Shown in pieces: positions 5,264 to 6,593 of a DNA stretch of 6,593 bases. The notes under the pieces were generated by a model that did not search any database, was not told where the DNA came from, and was given only the letters and a program-made list of their open reading frames with translations. This stretch comes from Actinobacteria bacterium UBA959. GTDB lineage: Bacteria; Actinomycetota; Actinomycetes; S36-B12; UBA5976. Position 1 is the stretch's first letter; each line of letters begins with the position of its first letter. The position numbers and the translations under genes were made by a program. The stretch covers positions 12,250 to 18,842 of the forward strand of contig DBCL01000010.1 of assembly GCA_002293025.1 (NCBI GenBank), written 5' to 3'.

Positions 5264-6593
5264 TAGTTGGCTCTTCTTCTAATCTTGGAAATAGTGAATC
5301 AAGTTTGCTGGTGACACTGCCAGGTTTTAATTGCCCCCAATCACCAGCCGTAATGATGGATTGATCTGCTAAATCTCCTAGAGATTCTTTAGCACCAAGC
5401 ATCTGCCACAAAGACTCAGTAGCAATTGGCATAACTGGGTGGTGCAAAACTGCAATTGCTCTCAGTGCTTCTGAAATCACATACAGCACTGTGTGTAGCC
5501 GTGATTCATTCTCTGGGTTTTTTGCTAACACCCAAGGTGCTTGTTCAGTAACATACAAATTGACTTGATCAATAATGTCTTTGGTGGCTGAAACTGCTTG
5601 CTGAATCTCAAAGTTGTCAATTGCGGTATTTGCAGCCTTTGTTGATGCAGCAACTAAGTTGATGATTGCATTATCAGCTTCTTGATATTGACCAGGAGTA
5701 GGCAAGACTGCGCCGCAATATTTTTCAATCATGGCAGTTAACCTAGAAGCTAGGTTTCCTAATCCATTAGCTAATTCAGCGGTGTAGCGCGCTGAAATGT
5801 CTTCCCAAGAAAATGAGCCATCTTGCCCAAAGGCAATGGCGCGCATGAAGTAATAGCGAAAGGCATCTGAACCAAAATGATCAACGATTTGTTCAGGGGC
5901 GATGCCAGTAAGTTTTGATTTAGACATCTTTTCGCCACCAACAAGCAGCCAGCCGTGGGCAAAGACTTTTTCAGGTAGTGGCAATCCGGCAGCCATCAGC
6001 ATTGCTGGCCAATAAACTGCATGAAATCTTAAAATATCTTTGCCAACTAAATGAACTGCTGGCCAGTATTTGTTGAATTGCTCTGGGTTTGAGTTATCAG
6101 CAAAACCTGCATAATTAATTGCTGTTGCATAATTAAGCAAGGCATCGAACCAGACATAAATTACTTGCTCAGTATTCCATGGAACTTCAATTCCCCAATT
6201 AACTGAAGACCTAGACATAGATATGTCTTGCAGGCCTTGATTTAGAAAAGACATGACTTCGTTGTAGGCCGACTCTGGTTGAATTCGATTCTTATTTTTT
6301 TGATAGTGCTCAATTAATGGTTGTTGGAACTTAGTCAAAGCGAAGAAGTAATTATTTTCTTTCAATATTTCTACTGGCTTGGAATGAACTGGACAACATT
6401 CTTTGCCTGCATTATCTCCAGTTCCAGCGGTTAGGTCGCCTGGAAGCTTGAATTCTTCACAACCTACGCAGTATGGGCCTTCATAGCTGCCTTCAGTTAC
6501 AAAACCATTTTCACGCAACTTACTCCAAAATGCCTGCACACCAAACTTATGTCTTGGGGCAGTTGTTCTAATGAAATCATCATTAGCAGCATT
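5256..6593 (-). CDS. metG: Methionyl-tRNA synthetase (5' end outside window)
   Basis: MetRS attaches methionine to initiator and elongator tRNA-Met with ATP. The frame is open to the right edge; 445 residues are visible, beginning within NAANDDFIRTTAPRH. About 100 N-terminal residues, including the HIGH signature, lie beyond the window. Visible parts, in fragment numbering: a zinc-knuckle insert with CVGC (42-45) and CPVH (67-70); YFFALTKFQ (82-90); the VWFDALLNY segment of the catalytic fold; LVGKDILRFHAVYWPA; the KMSKS loop at 222-226 (bases 5916-5930); and the helical anticodon-binding domain up to the end. It stops without the C-terminal EMAP/Trbp tRNA-binding domain found in some bacterial MetRS, as is usual in actinobacterial enzymes of about 520-550 residues. 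An apparent GTG start at 6539 is internal, because conserved MetRS sequence continues upstream of it in frame. First gene in view of the metG-tatD-rsmA-ispE operon; its stop overlaps the tatD start by 8 bp. Confidence 0.97.
   Translation of the reverse strand, partial: NAANDDFIRTTAPRHKFGVQAFWSKLRENGFVTEGSYEGPYCVGCEEFKLPGDLTAGTGDNAGKECCPVHSKPVEILKENNYFFALTKFQQPLIEHYQKNKNRIQPESAYNEVMSFLNQGLQDISMSRSSVNWGIEVPWNTEQVIYVWFDALLNYATAINYAGFADNSNPEQFNKYWPAVHLVGKDILRFHAVYWPAMLMAAGLPLPEKVFAHGWLLVGGEKMSKSKLTGIAPEQIVDHFGSDAFRYYFMRAIAFGQDGSFSWEDISARYTAELANGLGNLASRLTAMIEKYCGAVLPTPGQYQEADNAIINLVAASTKAANTAIDNFEIQQAVSATKDIIDQVNLYVTEQAPWVLAKNPENESRLHTVLYVISEALRAIAVLHHPVMPIATESLWQMLGAKESLGDLADQSIITAGDWGQLKPGSVTSKLDSLFPRLEEEPTSV

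Noticed and set aside
6537..6539. GTG 6539 as the metG start
   Set aside because: Conserved MetRS sequence (DDFIRTTAPRH) continues upstream in the same frame to the window edge, and the HIGH-containing part must lie further upstream.

Overview
The window looks like a housekeeping stretch of a low-GC actinobacterial chromosome. The protein sequences are clearly actinobacterial: GlmU has a SNIGAATVFVNYDG-type acetyltransferase motif, RsmA starts MLGPVEIQELL...GQNFVHDANTVR, and the gene order metG-tatD-rsmA-ispE / TetR / tRNA-Gln / glmU is the order I know from Actinobacteria. The DNA is nevertheless only about 40-45% G+C over most of its length, with many A/T-ending codons. That combination fits the small-genome freshwater planktonic Actinobacteria (acI / Nanopelagicales type). 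The lineage is an inference; the sequence alone cannot name the species.

Layout, left to right. The left third, on the minus strand, holds glmU without its C-terminal end (1-1268), preceded by a tRNA-Gln(UUG) gene (1307-1377). A 98-bp divergent intergenic region (1378-1475) contains a perfect 18-bp GC-rich dyad. On the plus strand come a TetR-family regulator (1476-2126) and a MarR-family regulator (2123-2629), joined by an ATGA stop/start overlap. They run tail-to-tail into a minus-strand operon read from right to left: metG (5' end beyond the window, 5256-6593), tatD (4403-5263), rsmA (3553-4389) and ispE (2626-3543). MarR and ispE share 4 bp at their stop codons.

Functionally, metG charges tRNA-Met, rsmA dimethylates 16S rRNA during small-subunit maturation, tatD is a metal-dependent DNase/hydrolase, ispE is a kinase of the MEP isoprenoid pathway, and glmU makes UDP-GlcNAc for peptidoglycan. 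IspE and GlmU feed the lipid-carrier and sugar-nucleotide sides of cell-wall synthesis. The two regulators between them have unknown ligands. The gaps between genes in the right-hand operon are -8, +13 and +9 bp, so co-transcription is very likely.

I found no mobile element, CRISPR array, toxin system, phage gene or broken gene. The least explained items are the conserved-looking TetR/MarR pair, the dyad in front of it, and a local GC rise around the tRNA. I do not see a new biological system here.
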